From Terriglobales bacterium (GTDB lineage Bacteria; Acidobacteriota; Terriglobia; Terriglobales; Acidobacteriaceae), in assembly GCA_035651655.1 (NCBI GenBank), contig DASRFG010000029.1, forward strand, positions 1 to 64,000: a stretch of DNA of 64,000 nucleotides. The letters are read 5' to 3'. Shown one piece after another: positions 18,014 to 26,480 of this stretch (positions are counted from its first letter, which is position 1; each line of letters begins with the position of its first letter). Both the position numbers and the translations under genes were made by a program. Under the pieces are notes generated by a model that was given only the letters and a program-made list of their open reading frames with translations, was not told where the DNA came from and made no database searches.

Positions 18014-18100
18014 AGAGGCTCCGATGCTGTTTTGTTTGGATGCGAGCGTCCCGGCAGGGGTGTGTGGCATCGATATTTCCACGAGAGAAGAGGCTTCGCC

Positions 18101-18538
18101 ATGGCAGCAGAAATGAAATCCGGCAGTGTGCTGATCAAAGACCGGATCCCCGTCCCGGAATCTGTACAGGCGGAACCTTACATACCCGGCTGGAATCTGG
18201 TGAGGGATGCAGACGTGGCACAGACCCAGGACAATCTGGAGCGTGCTGGCTGGCATTTCTTTTACGCGGAACCGGAGATCGTTGGTGAAGCATTCACCCG
18301 AGATTTCAAAGCGGCCCTGCGCAGGGCTGCTCAGCACTTGGCCGGCAAAGTAGATGAGCAAAAGCTGAACGCAATCGAAGTCACGTCAATCATCGCCACC
18401 AAGGTGTTCGGATTCTACGACGTGGCCGTACAGGGCCGGCCCCGGCATATCCAACAGAATGCGGTTCCGATCCAGCCTGGATTGAAAGAGAGTTCCAGCG
18501 CGCAGGAGACCCGCGCCAGCGGAGATAGGGTCGCCTAA
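18101..18538 (+). CDS. Uncharacterised 145-aa protein
   Basis: ATG 18101 has a good SD (AGAAGAGG about 8 bases upstream); the frame is open to 18032 but that extension lacks a site. No domain is recognised. The protein is soluble, with a Pro-rich start (PVPESVQAEPYIPGW), a helical middle (LRRAAQHLAGKVDEQKLNAIEV) and a KVFGFYDVAVQGRPRHIQ segment. No signal peptide or membrane segment is visible. It is divergent from the HhH protein with 87 bases between, so they share a promoter region. Real coding is supported by the SD and by amino-acid composition like its neighbours. Confidence 0.6.
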   Translation: MAAEMKSGSVLIKDRIPVPESVQAEPYIPGWNLVRDADVAQTQDNLERAGWHFFYAEPEIVGEAFTRDFKAALRRAAQHLAGKVDEQKLNAIEVTSIIATKVFGFYDVAVQGRPRHIQQNAVPIQPGLKESSSAQETRASGDRVA

Positions 18539-18700
18539 GGCCATCGGCGCAGGTACATGCGGCGCCAAGCAGAGGCGCAATCCGTCAAATGACGACATCG
18601 AGCGTCTCCCTGCGACCACATAGATGCAGCTGTCAACCTCTACTTAGAAGCTCCCATCGCTTGTATGACGTGCGACCCTGCGCGTCCAACGAGGACAGAT

Positions 18701-21700
18701 ATGCGCAAGTTTTGGCTCCGCTCTCTGCCAGCGGCCGCTGGCTTGGTGTTCTTAACCGCACTCACACTGCAGGCTCAGTACTTCGGCCAAAACAAAGTTC
18801 GCTACAAGACTTTAGATTTTAAAGTTCTGCATACCGAACACTTCGACATCTACTACTACCCTGAAGAGCAAGGTGCGGCCGTCCAGGTGGGGCGCATGGC
18901 GGAGCGCTGGCGCAAACGCCTGGGGACGATCATGCAGTGGGAATTGTCGTCCAGGCAGCCGGTGGTCTTGTACGCGAGTTCTCCGGATTTCCGCAGCACA
19001 ACCGTCATTCCCGGTGACCTTGGCCCCGGAATCGGAGGGGTCACGGAGCCTTTGCGGCGTCGGGTGGTCCTGCCTCTTTCCGGACCAATTGCTGAAACTG
19101 ACCACGTACTCGGTCACGAACTCGTCCATGCTTTTCAGTACGACATCAGTTCTAGAGGCAGCCGACGGGGCGGAGCCGGACTCGGGATGACGAACATGGA
19201 ACGCCTTCCACTGTGGTTCATCGAAGGTATGGCCGAGTACCTGTCTCTCGGACCTGACGATCCCAATACTTCCATGTGGATGCGCGATGCGGTGCGCAAG
19301 GAAAAACTTCCCACTATTAAGGACCTCGACAAGCCCAAGTACTTCCCATACCGCTGGGGACAAGCTCTCTGGGCATATATCGGCGGGCGCTGGGGAGATG
19401 AAACTATCGGCAGAATCATGAAGGCCGGTGCGGCTACGGGGAATTACGAGACCGCGATTCAGGGTGTTGTGCGCGTTTCAACCAAGGACCTTTCCCCCCA
19501 GTGGCAAAACGCACTCCGCAGCCGCTACGAGTCGGTGTTGTCGGTGACCGTGCCTGCCACGCAGCAGGCTCGCATGCTGGTTTCACAACCACACGAGGAA
19601 AACGGGCTGAATGTGAGTCCCGCCCTTAGTCCCGACGGCAAATACCTCATGTTTCTCTCGCAACGGGAGTTGATCTCCATTGACGTATTCATGGCTGACG
19701 CCGTGACCGGAAAAGTAATTCGCAAAATTACGAAGACTGCTCTCGACGCCCACATGGACGTCCTCGACTTCGTCAATTCTGTCGGCGCATGGAGCCGCGA
19801 CAGTCAGCAGTTTGCCTTTAGCGCCATCAGCAATGGCAGGCCTGAATTAGACATTTACGACGTCTCAAAGAACCACGTAACTCGCCGCTTGTCCCTTCCC
19901 AAACTGGATGAGGTGCTTGCTTTAACCTGGTCGCCCCGCGGGCAGAACATCGCCATCTCCGCGATGGCTGGGGGCGTGACTGATCTATACATTCTCAGTC
20001 TCGGAACCGGGCGCCTGCGGCAGATAACAAATGACGTGTTTTGCGACCTGCAGCCCGATTGGTCGCCTGATGGGAGCCGGATTGCATTCGTCACCGATCG
20101 GTATAAAAGTGATGAGTCAAACCTCGCTTTCGGCCAATACCGTCTGGCCCTGCTTGATCCCGGAAGTGGCAGTATCGAACCGGTTGCCGGATTTGATCAG
20201 GGCAAGCACATCAATCCGCAGTGGTCAGGTGACAGCAAGAGTCTCTATTTTGTCTCCGACCGCGAAGGCATAGACACCCTGTACAGAGTTTCTTTGCAGA
20301 GCGGAAATATCAGCCAGATTACTAATCTTCAAACCGGCGTCACCGGGATCACCGCCCTCAGCCCGGCAATCTCCTATGCAGAAAGCGCCGGGCGCTTGGT
20401 GTTCAGTGCTTACGAGAATGGGAATTATGACATCTTCCGCATTGATTCAAAAACGGAACTGGTAGGCAAGCCACCCTCGGAAGATGTCGCCGATCTGCGT
20501 CCCGGCTTACTCCCGCCGCGGACCGCTCCTGAAGGATTAGTCGTTTCGCTATTGCGGGATCCGGCCAACGGATTGGTACCCGCAACCGGGTTCAAGTCCA
20601 CAAAATATCAAGCCAAGCTGGGTCTTGAAGACATTGCGCCGCCGACGGTAGTCGCGGGTATGAGCAACTACGGCAGCTTCATCGGTGGCGGTGCCGGGCT
20701 TTACTTCGCCGACATGCTGGAGTTTCACCAGCTCATGATTGCCGCCCAGACCGACACCACTACACAACTGTCGGGAAGTTTTTTGAACAACCTGGCCGCT
20801 ATTGTGGGGTATGAGAACCAGAGAACACGCTGGAATTGGGGATTTTCTGGCGGCCAAGTCCCGTATCTCAGTGGAGGCTTTGGGCAGGCTCTTACGAACG
20901 TTAGGGGTCAGCCCGCGCTGGTGAATCAGGAAATAGACTTTTGGCAAATCCAGCGCCAGTTTATCGGAAATGTGCAATATCCTTTCAATCGGGCCCAGCG
21001 GATCGAGTTCTCGGGTGGTTATGAGCGCATAGATTTTGACGCGCAGTCCCGGATTCAAGCCTTCTCCCTGCTGGATGGTTCTTTACTACTCGATCGAGGA
21101 CAGCATATTCCAACGCCAAAATCACTAAACATGGGAACAGGAAACGCCGCCCTCGTCTATGACACCTCTGTTTTTGGCGGGACCAGCCCCATCATGGGCC
21201 AGAGGTATCGGCTTGAAGTCGGCGGCTTGGGAGGCAGCCTCAATTTCGCCACCCTTCTGGCTGACTATCGCAAGTATTATCGGGTCGCGAAACCTCTAAT
21301 ACTTGCGGGACGCTTTATGCATTATGGCCGCTATGGCGGCGATGCTAATGATCCCAATCTGCAGGACCTGTTTCTTGGCTACCCGGAGTTGATTCGCGGT
21401 TACGAGCCCGGCTCTTTCAGCGCCAATGAATGCGGGCCGGGTGCAACGGTAAATGACCCCTGTCCGGTTTTTGACAAACTAATCGGGAGCCGCATTGCGG
21501 TGGTCAATGCGGAATTGCGAACGCCGCTGTTGGGTCTGTTTGGAATAATTCCCAGCCGAAGTTTTCCCCCGATTGAAAACGCAATCTTCTACGACGCGGG
21601 TGTCGCCTGGAACAGTGGCCAGAAAGCGTACTTCCTGGGTGGACCGCGGGAACCCGCCCGAAGCTATGGAGACTCAATAAGGCTGAATGTTTTCGGCTAT

Positions 21701-21784
21701 GCGATCGCGCAAGTAAGTTATGTGCACGCGCTGGATCGGCCGAGACATTGGATGTGGGAGTTCAGCCTGATTCCGGGATTTTAG
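18701..21784 (+). CDS. Outer-membrane fusion: gluzincin-type peptidase, TolB propeller and Omp85-like barrel
   Basis: This 1027-aa protein shows three parts after a signal peptide (residues about 1-28). An N-terminal peptidase-MA-like domain carries HELVH at about 139-143 and a downstream GMAEYLS glutamate suitable as third zinc ligand. A TolB/WD40-like propeller (about 285-610) shows repeated SPDGKYLMF / WSPRGQNIAIS / WSPDGSRIAFVTD blades. The C-terminal part (about 640-1027) looks like an Omp85/BamA barrel: LIRGYEPG matches the (V/I)RG(F/Y) motif, NAELRTPL and FYDAGVAW are typical strands, and the protein ends in Phe. ATG 18701 follows GAGGA. I infer a barrel that anchors its own protease and propeller at the outer membrane. 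Topology (periplasm or surface) is not determined. Confidence 0.8.
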   Translation: MRKFWLRSLPAAAGLVFLTALTLQAQYFGQNKVRYKTLDFKVLHTEHFDIYYYPEEQGAAVQVGRMAERWRKRLGTIMQWELSSRQPVVLYASSPDFRSTTVIPGDLGPGIGGVTEPLRRRVVLPLSGPIAETDHVLGHELVHAFQYDISSRGSRRGGAGLGMTNMERLPLWFIEGMAEYLSLGPDDPNTSMWMRDAVRKEKLPTIKDLDKPKYFPYRWGQALWAYIGGRWGDETIGRIMKAGAATGNYETAIQGVVRVSTKDLSPQWQNALRSRYESVLSVTVPATQQARMLVSQPHEENGLNVSPALSPDGKYLMFLSQRELISIDVFMADAVTGKVIRKITKTALDAHMDVLDFVNSVGAWSRDSQQFAFSAISNGRPELDIYDVSKNHVTRRLSLPKLDEVLALTWSPRGQNIAISAMAGGVTDLYILSLGTGRLRQITNDVFCDLQPDWSPDGSRIAFVTDRYKSDESNLAFGQYRLALLDPGSGSIEPVAGFDQGKHINPQWSGDSKSLYFVSDREGIDTLYRVSLQSGNISQITNLQTGVTGITALSPAISYAESAGRLVFSAYENGNYDIFRIDSKTELVGKPPSEDVADLRPGLLPPRTAPEGLVVSLLRDPANGLVPATGFKSTKYQAKLGLEDIAPPTVVAGMSNYGSFIGGGAGLYFADMLEFHQLMIAAQTDTTTQLSGSFLNNLAAIVGYENQRTRWNWGFSGGQVPYLSGGFGQALTNVRGQPALVNQEIDFWQIQRQFIGNVQYPFNRAQRIEFSGGYERIDFDAQSRIQAFSLLDGSLLLDRGQHIPTPKSLNMGTGNAALVYDTSVFGGTSPIMGQRYRLEVGGLGGSLNFATLLADYRKYYRVAKPLILAGRFMHYGRYGGDANDPNLQDLFLGYPELIRGYEPGSFSANECGPGATVNDPCPVFDKLIGSRIAVVNAELRTPLLGLFGIIPSRSFPPIENAIFYDAGVAWNSGQKAYFLGGPREPARSYGDSIRLNVFGYAIAQVSYVHALDRPRHWMWEFSLIPGF

Positions 21785-21846
21785 GCCAAGTCACCAATCG
21801 CGGGACGGTCAGAAGTAAGCGGTGCGCTTAGCTGTGTCGGAGGAAC

Positions 21847-22224
21847 TTAACCGACTTTTCGCTGGTCCTTCTCGCCACTGATCTGTTCCACTTTTGATAA
21901 CAACACGGCTGGCGACTCACCCTTGGCGACAAACGCATCCACCAGTTGAAGCAACCTCTCGGGTAACTGTCCGGGAAAACCTGACAGCAGGATTATGGGC
22001 AGATGTGGGTGTCGGCTTTTTAAAACAAGGGCCACTTCTTCGCCGTCCATACCCGGCATTTGATAATCGAGGACAACAAGGTCGAAAGCGTGCTTTTCCG
22101 CTAAGGCAATTCCGGTTGGGCCGTCACTCGCTGTGAAAGTCTTGTAGCCTTTAGCCTCCAGCAGCGCTTTCCGAACAGCCAAACCGTCTGCATTGTCGTC
22201 TACACAGAGGACTATTATGGCCAT
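21847..22224 (-). CDS. Single-domain response regulator receiver
   Basis: A 125-aa CheY-like receiver with an acidic pair (VDDN), phospho-acceptor Asp53 (VVLDYQMPGMDGEE), the Thr/Ser position in LLSG and a Lys in FVAKGES. No output domain follows. ATG 22224 is preferred over 22236 because GAAGG lies 5-6 bases before it. No histidine kinase is next to it, so its partner is unknown. It is convergent with the Omp85 fusion gene (62 bases between stops). Confidence 0.82.
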   Translation of the reverse strand: MAIIVLCVDDNADGLAVRKALLEAKGYKTFTASDGPTGIALAEKHAFDLVVLDYQMPGMDGEEVALVLKSRHPHLPIILLSGFPGQLPERLLQLVDAFVAKGESPAVLLSKVEQISGEKDQRKVG

Positions 22225-22315
22225 AAAAACCTTCATTCTTGTATGAAAGCAACAGCATTACGCGTGCGTAGTCCATAAACAGGGCAAAGTCTTTCACGCT
22301 CAATGACCTGTGGTC

Positions 22316-22345
22316 AATGCCCGAAATTGGGGCATTCCGTTTTTT
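22316..22345 (+). terminator. Rho-independent terminator-like hairpin without an obvious upstream + gene
   Basis: AATGCCC (22316-22322) pairs with GGGCATT (22330-22336) around a 7-base loop, followed by CCG and six T (22340-22345) on the + strand. The nearest + strand gene ends over 500 bases upstream beyond a - strand gene. It may end an unannotated small transcript or guard the BON gene from readthrough. Confidence 0.4.
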
Positions 22346-22585
22346 GGAAATTCGCCAGAGATCCAAGCGCGATATTCACGCGACACCTAGTCGTGACAAT
22401 AGAACACAACCCGCCGGCCATATGAATCGGCAACTGCATGCGGCAAAGGTCGTACGGAGATTTATCACCCACGACCGACGTCTGACTAACCCCTCTCTAT
22501 GAAAGAGCGCTCCGGCTGCCGAGGAATTGTTCGAGTGATGCCTCGTAGTTAGCATAAACACTAGCGACGCATTCTGTGTCCGCTA

Positions 22586-22609
22586 CGGCCACTGTGATAT
22601 GAGTGGCCG
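22586..22609. promoter_or_regulatory. 8-bp inverted repeat in the 5' leader of the BON gene
   Basis: CGGCCACT (22586-22593) and AGTGGCCG (22602-22609) form a perfect inverted repeat around GTGATATG, 50 bases before the BON start codon. It could be an operator or a leader hairpin; which cannot be decided from sequence. Confidence 0.35.
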
Positions 22610-22658
22610 GCTAGGAAACAAGCCCAATTCAGTGCACCCAAGGAAGTGAGGAATCGCC

Positions 22659-23324
22659 ATGGCAGTAGCAGTAGAGACTCGAACGGATGAGCAAATCCAA
22701 CAGGATGTGCTCGCGGAATTGAAGTGGGACGCGCGCGTCCAGCCCAACGAAATTGGAGTTGCCGTCAAAGATGGCGTGGTCACGCTTACCGGCTGGGTTG
22801 ACTCCTATCTTAAAAAGTGGGCAGCGGAAGAGGCCGCTCATCGCGTTGCTGGAGTAAAAGCTGTGGCTAACGACATTGAAGTCAGGCTGACCAGCGAGCG
22901 CACCGACGCGGACATCGCTGCCGCCGTTGCACGGGCGTTGGAGTGGGATGCATTCATACAGACCGATAAGGTCAAAGTCACGGTCTCGAAAGGTTGGGTG
23001 ACGCTCGAAGGTGAAGTCGAGTGGCAATACCAGAAACAGGACGCCGAGCGGGTGGTCCGCCGCATCTCTGGCGTAAGAGGAGTCACGAACCTGGTCACGG
23101 TGAAGCCCCATGTGACGCCTTCTGAACTGAAGAAAAAAATCGAAGACGCACTGGTGCGCAACGCGCAAATAGATGCAGAGAGGATCTCGGTTGAAGTGCA
23201 GGGCAGCAAGGTCATCCTGAGGGGGACCGTCCGCTCCTGGACGGAGAGAGAAGAGGCGGAGCGCGCGGCGTGGTCGGCGCCAGGTGTCACCCAAGTAGAT
23301 AACCGAATCACGATTGAAGTTTGA
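22659..23324 (+). CDS. Triple-BON-domain protein
   Basis: This 221-aa protein consists of three BON domains in tandem (about residues 8-75, 80-150, 155-221). Each has a helix followed by the GxVTLxGxV turn: [20 protein letters not shown] and [13 protein letters not shown] domains occur in OsmY-like and other stress or envelope proteins and are thought to bind phospholipid or membranes. No signal peptide is present, so it is probably cytoplasmic, unlike OsmY. The SD is excellent (AGGAAGTGAGGA before ATG 22659). The aldo/keto reductase follows on the same strand. Confidence 0.85.
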   Translation: MAVAVETRTDEQIQQDVLAELKWDARVQPNEIGVAVKDGVVTLTGWVDSYLKKWAAEEAAHRVAGVKAVANDIEVRLTSERTDADIAAAVARALEWDAFIQTDKVKVTVSKGWVTLEGEVEWQYQKQDAERVVRRISGVRGVTNLVTVKPHVTPSELKKKIEDALVRNAQIDAERISVEVQGSKVILRGTVRSWTEREEAERAAWSAPGVTQVDNRITIEV

Positions 23325-23443
23325 GGGCGGAGGAAAGACGGGTCCACCAGGCTGCTGCTATTTCAGATATCCGCATCTCGCAAATCTTTGGGTTGCAGCG
23401 CGAGCATCGCGGACATACATTCTGGCGTCAAACCGGTATAGAC

Positions 23444-24316
23444 ATGACACATCATAGCTCCGCAACCATTGAAAGAACTTCCGTACGCACCACCGAACTT
23501 CCGTCCGGCGAGGCCGTTCCGGTTCTTGGTCAGGGAACCTGGCATTTAGGCGAGAGTCCGAGACACCGCAATGATGAGATTGCGGCGCTGCGCCTGGGAC
23601 TGGAGTTAGGAATTTCATTGATTGATACGGCAGAGATGTACGCCGACGGTGCAGCCGAGGAGTTGGTGGGTGAAGCCATCCGCGGTCGCCGGGACAGCGT
23701 ATTCCTGGTGAGCAAGGTGCTCCCGCAAAACGCCACCAGACGTGGAACCGTCTCCGCCTGCGAAGGCAGCTTGCGACGACTGGGAACGGACCGGCTTGAT
23801 ATGTATCTGCTGCACTGGCGTGAAGAGACACCATTACAAGAGACGATTGAGGGGTTCGAGGAGTTGAAAGACGCCGGCAAGATCAGACACTGGGGTGTGA
23901 GCAACTTCGACGCACCCGATATGCAGGAACTAACGGCTCTCCCTGGTGGAAACGCGGTCCAGACGGATCAGGTTCTCTACAACCTTACGCGCCGTGGAAT
24001 CGAATACGATCTGCTTCCCTGGTGTAAGGAACACCGCATTCCCATCATGGCGTACTCGCCAATCGAGCAAGGGCGGCTAGTTGGAAATGCCGTACTCCGG
24101 AAAATTGCAGCCACGCATAACGCGACACCCGCTCAAGTAGCGCTGGCCTGGGTGCTGCGGCAGGAGAGAGTCATCGCCATACCGAAGGCGGGTACGCGAG
24201 CACATGTGCGGGAAAATCGGGCTGCTCTCGATTTACAGCTTTCACAACAAGATCTCGCTGCTCTGGACAAGGCATTCCCGCCACCCACTCGCAAGCAGCC
24301 ACTTGAGATGATCTAG
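23444..24316 (+). CDS. Aldo/keto reductase
   Basis: A 290-aa NADPH-dependent oxidoreductase of the AKR barrel family. The catalytic tetrad is visible: Asp and Tyr in LIDTAEMYADG, Lys in LVSKVLP and His in LLHWRE. The NADP-binding end shows IPKAGTRAHVREN. Length fits the shorter bacterial AKRs. The frame is open to 23321 and overlaps the BON gene, but ATG 23444 is preferred because the conserved N-terminus starts shortly afterwards. Substrate is unknown. Its place between a BON protein and a DnaK suggests a stress or detoxification role (inference). Confidence 0.88.
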   Translation: MTHHSSATIERTSVRTTELPSGEAVPVLGQGTWHLGESPRHRNDEIAALRLGLELGISLIDTAEMYADGAAEELVGEAIRGRRDSVFLVSKVLPQNATRRGTVSACEGSLRRLGTDRLDMYLLHWREETPLQETIEGFEELKDAGKIRHWGVSNFDAPDMQELTALPGGNAVQTDQVLYNLTRRGIEYDLLPWCKEHRIPIMAYSPIEQGRLVGNAVLRKIAATHNATPAQVALAWVLRQERVIAIPKAGTRAHVRENRAALDLQLSQQDLAALDKAFPPPTRKQPLEMI

Positions 24317-24519
24317 TCTCCTCCAAAAAACGAACTCCCTTAGATCAAAGTCGTATGAGGAACTACTGCAGTGGTCTAGATGGCGACCTGTTCCCACGAG
24401 GAATTGTTGCGGTATGAAGCCGTCGCTAGGATCTTGTAGTGCCGCCATCTCCCAAAGGGCGGCTCGGTTTCAGCAAGAGCGCCGCGTTTTGCGTCCGCAC
24501 ATTCTCGGGAGGTTTCGTA

Positions 24520-26454
24520 ATGGCAAAGATTATCGGCATTGATCTGGGAACCACCAATTCAGTAGTTGCAGTCATGGAAGGCGGGGAGCCCAAGGTAATC
24601 CCCAACGAAGAAGGCGGCTGGCTTACCCCGTCAGTGGTGGCGTTCACCAAGACGGGAGAGCGGCTGGTAGGCCAGGTAGCCAAGCGCCAGGCCATTACGA
24701 ATCCAGAGAATACGATCTACTCGATCAAGCGCTTTATGGGGCGTCGCTTTGAGGAGATTTCTGAAGAGTTGAAGATGGTGCCCTACAAGGTGGAGCCTGA
24801 AAACGATCACGTGGTCATCATTGTTCAGGGCAAAAAGCACACTCCCCCAGAGATCTCGGCCATGATCCTGCAGAAACTGAAGAAGGCTGCGGAAGACTAC
24901 CTGGGCCAAAAGGTGAACGACGCAGTCATCACCGTACCCGCATATTTCAATGACGCACAACGACAAGCAACGAAAGATGCGGGCACGATCGCAGGTCTGG
25001 ACGTAAAACGCATCATCAACGAACCCACCGCCGCCGCGCTGGCCTACGGCTTAGATAAGAAAAAGAACGAAATTATCGCAGTGTACGACTTCGGCGGGGG
25101 CACCTTCGACGTTTCGATTCTCGAGGTCAGCGAGGGCGTCATCGAGGTGAAGGCGACCAACGGCAACACTCACCTTGGCGGCGACAACCTTGACCAGCGC
25201 ATCGTGGATTGGCTGATTGATGAATTCAGGAAAGACGAAGGCCTCGATCTGCGGGCCAAAGGCAATGAAATGGCATTGCAGCGGCTGCGTGACGCCGCTG
25301 AGCGCGCCAAGATTGAACTCTCCAGCGTCATGGAGACGGAGATCAATTTGCCGTTTATCACCGCGGACGCCAGCGGACCGAAGCACCTGGTAAAGAAACT
25401 TACACGGGCGAAGCTTGAGTCCATGGTTGAGGACCTCATTCAACAATCAGTTCCGCCGTGCAAACAGTGCATGAAGGACGCGGAGGTCACCGCCGACAAA
25501 ATCAACGAAGTAGTCCTGGTAGGCGGCCAGACACGCATGCCGCGCATTCAGGGTCTAGTAAAGGAGCTGTTCGGAAAGGAAGGTCACAAGGGCGTCAACC
25601 CGGACGAAGTGGTCGCGGTTGGAGCTGCCATTCAGGGCGGAGTACTTGCGGGCGAGGTCAAAGACATGCTGCTGCTCGACGTGACCCCGCTGACGCTCGC
25701 CATCGAAACCCAGGGTGGCGTAGCGACGCCGATGATCACGCGCAACACGACGATACCGACACGCAAGACTGAGACCTTCTCCACGGCGGCTGACAACCAG
25801 ACCTCGGTGGAAGTCCACGTGTTGCAAGGTGAGCGTCCTATGGCCAACCAGAATCGCTCGCTCGGCAAATTCCACCTCACCGGCATTCCACCGGCTCCGC
25901 GCGGCACACCGCAGATTGAGGTGACATTCGACATTGACGCCAGCGGAATCCTCAATGTCAACGCGAAAGATATGGCAACACAGAGGGACCAGAAGATCAC
26001 GATCACCTCCTCTTCCGGCCTGAGCAAAGAAGACATCGAACGGATGGCTAGAGAAGCCGAATCGCACGCTGCAGAGGACCGAGCCAAGCGTGAGGAAATC
26101 GAAGCCAAGAACCAGTTGGATACTCTCATTTACAGCGTGGAAAAGATGCTGCGTGAGCAAGGAGATAAAGTCTCCGGCTCGGAGCGCGGCGACATCGAGA
26201 ACGCCGTGGCCGATGCGCGGCGAGCACTGGAGTCGAACGACAAGCGCACCATGGACCAGGCGCGCGAGCGCTTGACCCAGGCGTCGCACAAACTGGCAGA
26301 ACAAATGTACCGGGCTGCGCAGCCGCAGGGGGCCACGGGAGCCGGCCCAGGCGCTAGTGCAGGGCCGCCTCCCGGCGGCGATGGGCAGCCGAAGAGAGAT
26401 GAAGGCGTGGTTGATGCGGAGTATGTCGACGTAGACGAAAGAAAGGCTAGCTAG
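24520..26454 (+). CDS. dnaK: DnaK (Hsp70) chaperone
   Basis: A 644-aa Hsp70. ATG 24520 (SD GGGAGG) begins [14 protein letters not shown], the ATP-binding start. The body has the [11 protein letters not shown] phosphate loop, [11 protein letters not shown], a substrate-binding domain with [10 protein letters not shown], and an acidic tail ([13 protein letters not shown]). Length is standard. A CKQC pair at Cys314/Cys317, in the nucleotide-binding domain where E. coli has PLKVAL, is unusual. No grpE, dnaJ or hrcA is adjacent, so this may be a stand-alone or second dnaK. It is convergent with the flavoprotein gene, 26 bases between stops. Confidence 0.96.
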   Translation: MAKIIGIDLGTTNSVVAVMEGGEPKVIPNEEGGWLTPSVVAFTKTGERLVGQVAKRQAITNPENTIYSIKRFMGRRFEEISEELKMVPYKVEPENDHVVIIVQGKKHTPPEISAMILQKLKKAAEDYLGQKVNDAVITVPAYFNDAQRQATKDAGTIAGLDVKRIINEPTAAALAYGLDKKKNEIIAVYDFGGGTFDVSILEVSEGVIEVKATNGNTHLGGDNLDQRIVDWLIDEFRKDEGLDLRAKGNEMALQRLRDAAERAKIELSSVMETEINLPFITADASGPKHLVKKLTRAKLESMVEDLIQQSVPPCKQCMKDAEVTADKINEVVLVGGQTRMPRIQGLVKELFGKEGHKGVNPDEVVAVGAAIQGGVLAGEVKDMLLLDVTPLTLAIETQGGVATPMITRNTTIPTRKTETFSTAADNQTSVEVHVLQGERPMANQNRSLGKFHLTGIPPAPRGTPQIEVTFDIDASGILNVNAKDMATQRDQKITITSSSGLSKEDIERMAREAESHAAEDRAKREEIEAKNQLDTLIYSVEKMLREQGDKVSGSERGDIENAVADARRALESNDKRTMDQARERLTQASHKLAEQMYRAAQPQGATGAGPGASAGPPPGGDGQPKRDEGVVDAEYVDVDERKAS

Positions 26455-26480
26455 ACGGGACGTGGGCCGCCGAAGGTTAA

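Larger units (their letters stand above)
22225..22658. other. 434-base non-coding region between receiver gene and BON gene
   Basis: No credible gene is present; short frames on both strands lack ribosome-binding sites. It contains a terminator-like hairpin with a T-run (22316-22345, + strand) and an 8-bp hairpin in the leader of the BON gene (22586-22609). Both promoters (for the - strand receiver and the + strand BON gene) must lie here, but I cannot place them with confidence. Confidence 0.5.

Noticed and set aside
17663-18361. Long 232-codon version of the HhH gene
   Set aside because: Its first 116 residues are antisense to the divergent 145-aa gene and show no domain. The HhH domain starts right at ATG 18013 with a good SD.
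22317-22561. Two short frames in the gap before the BON gene (61 codons on each strand)
   Set aside because: They overlap each other, lack ribosome-binding sites, and one begins inside the terminator hairpin. Composition is not protein-like.
24520-26454. dnaK as part of a standard heat-shock operon
   Set aside because: No grpE, dnaJ or hrcA nearby and no CIRCE-like inverted repeat seen in the 203 bases upstream.
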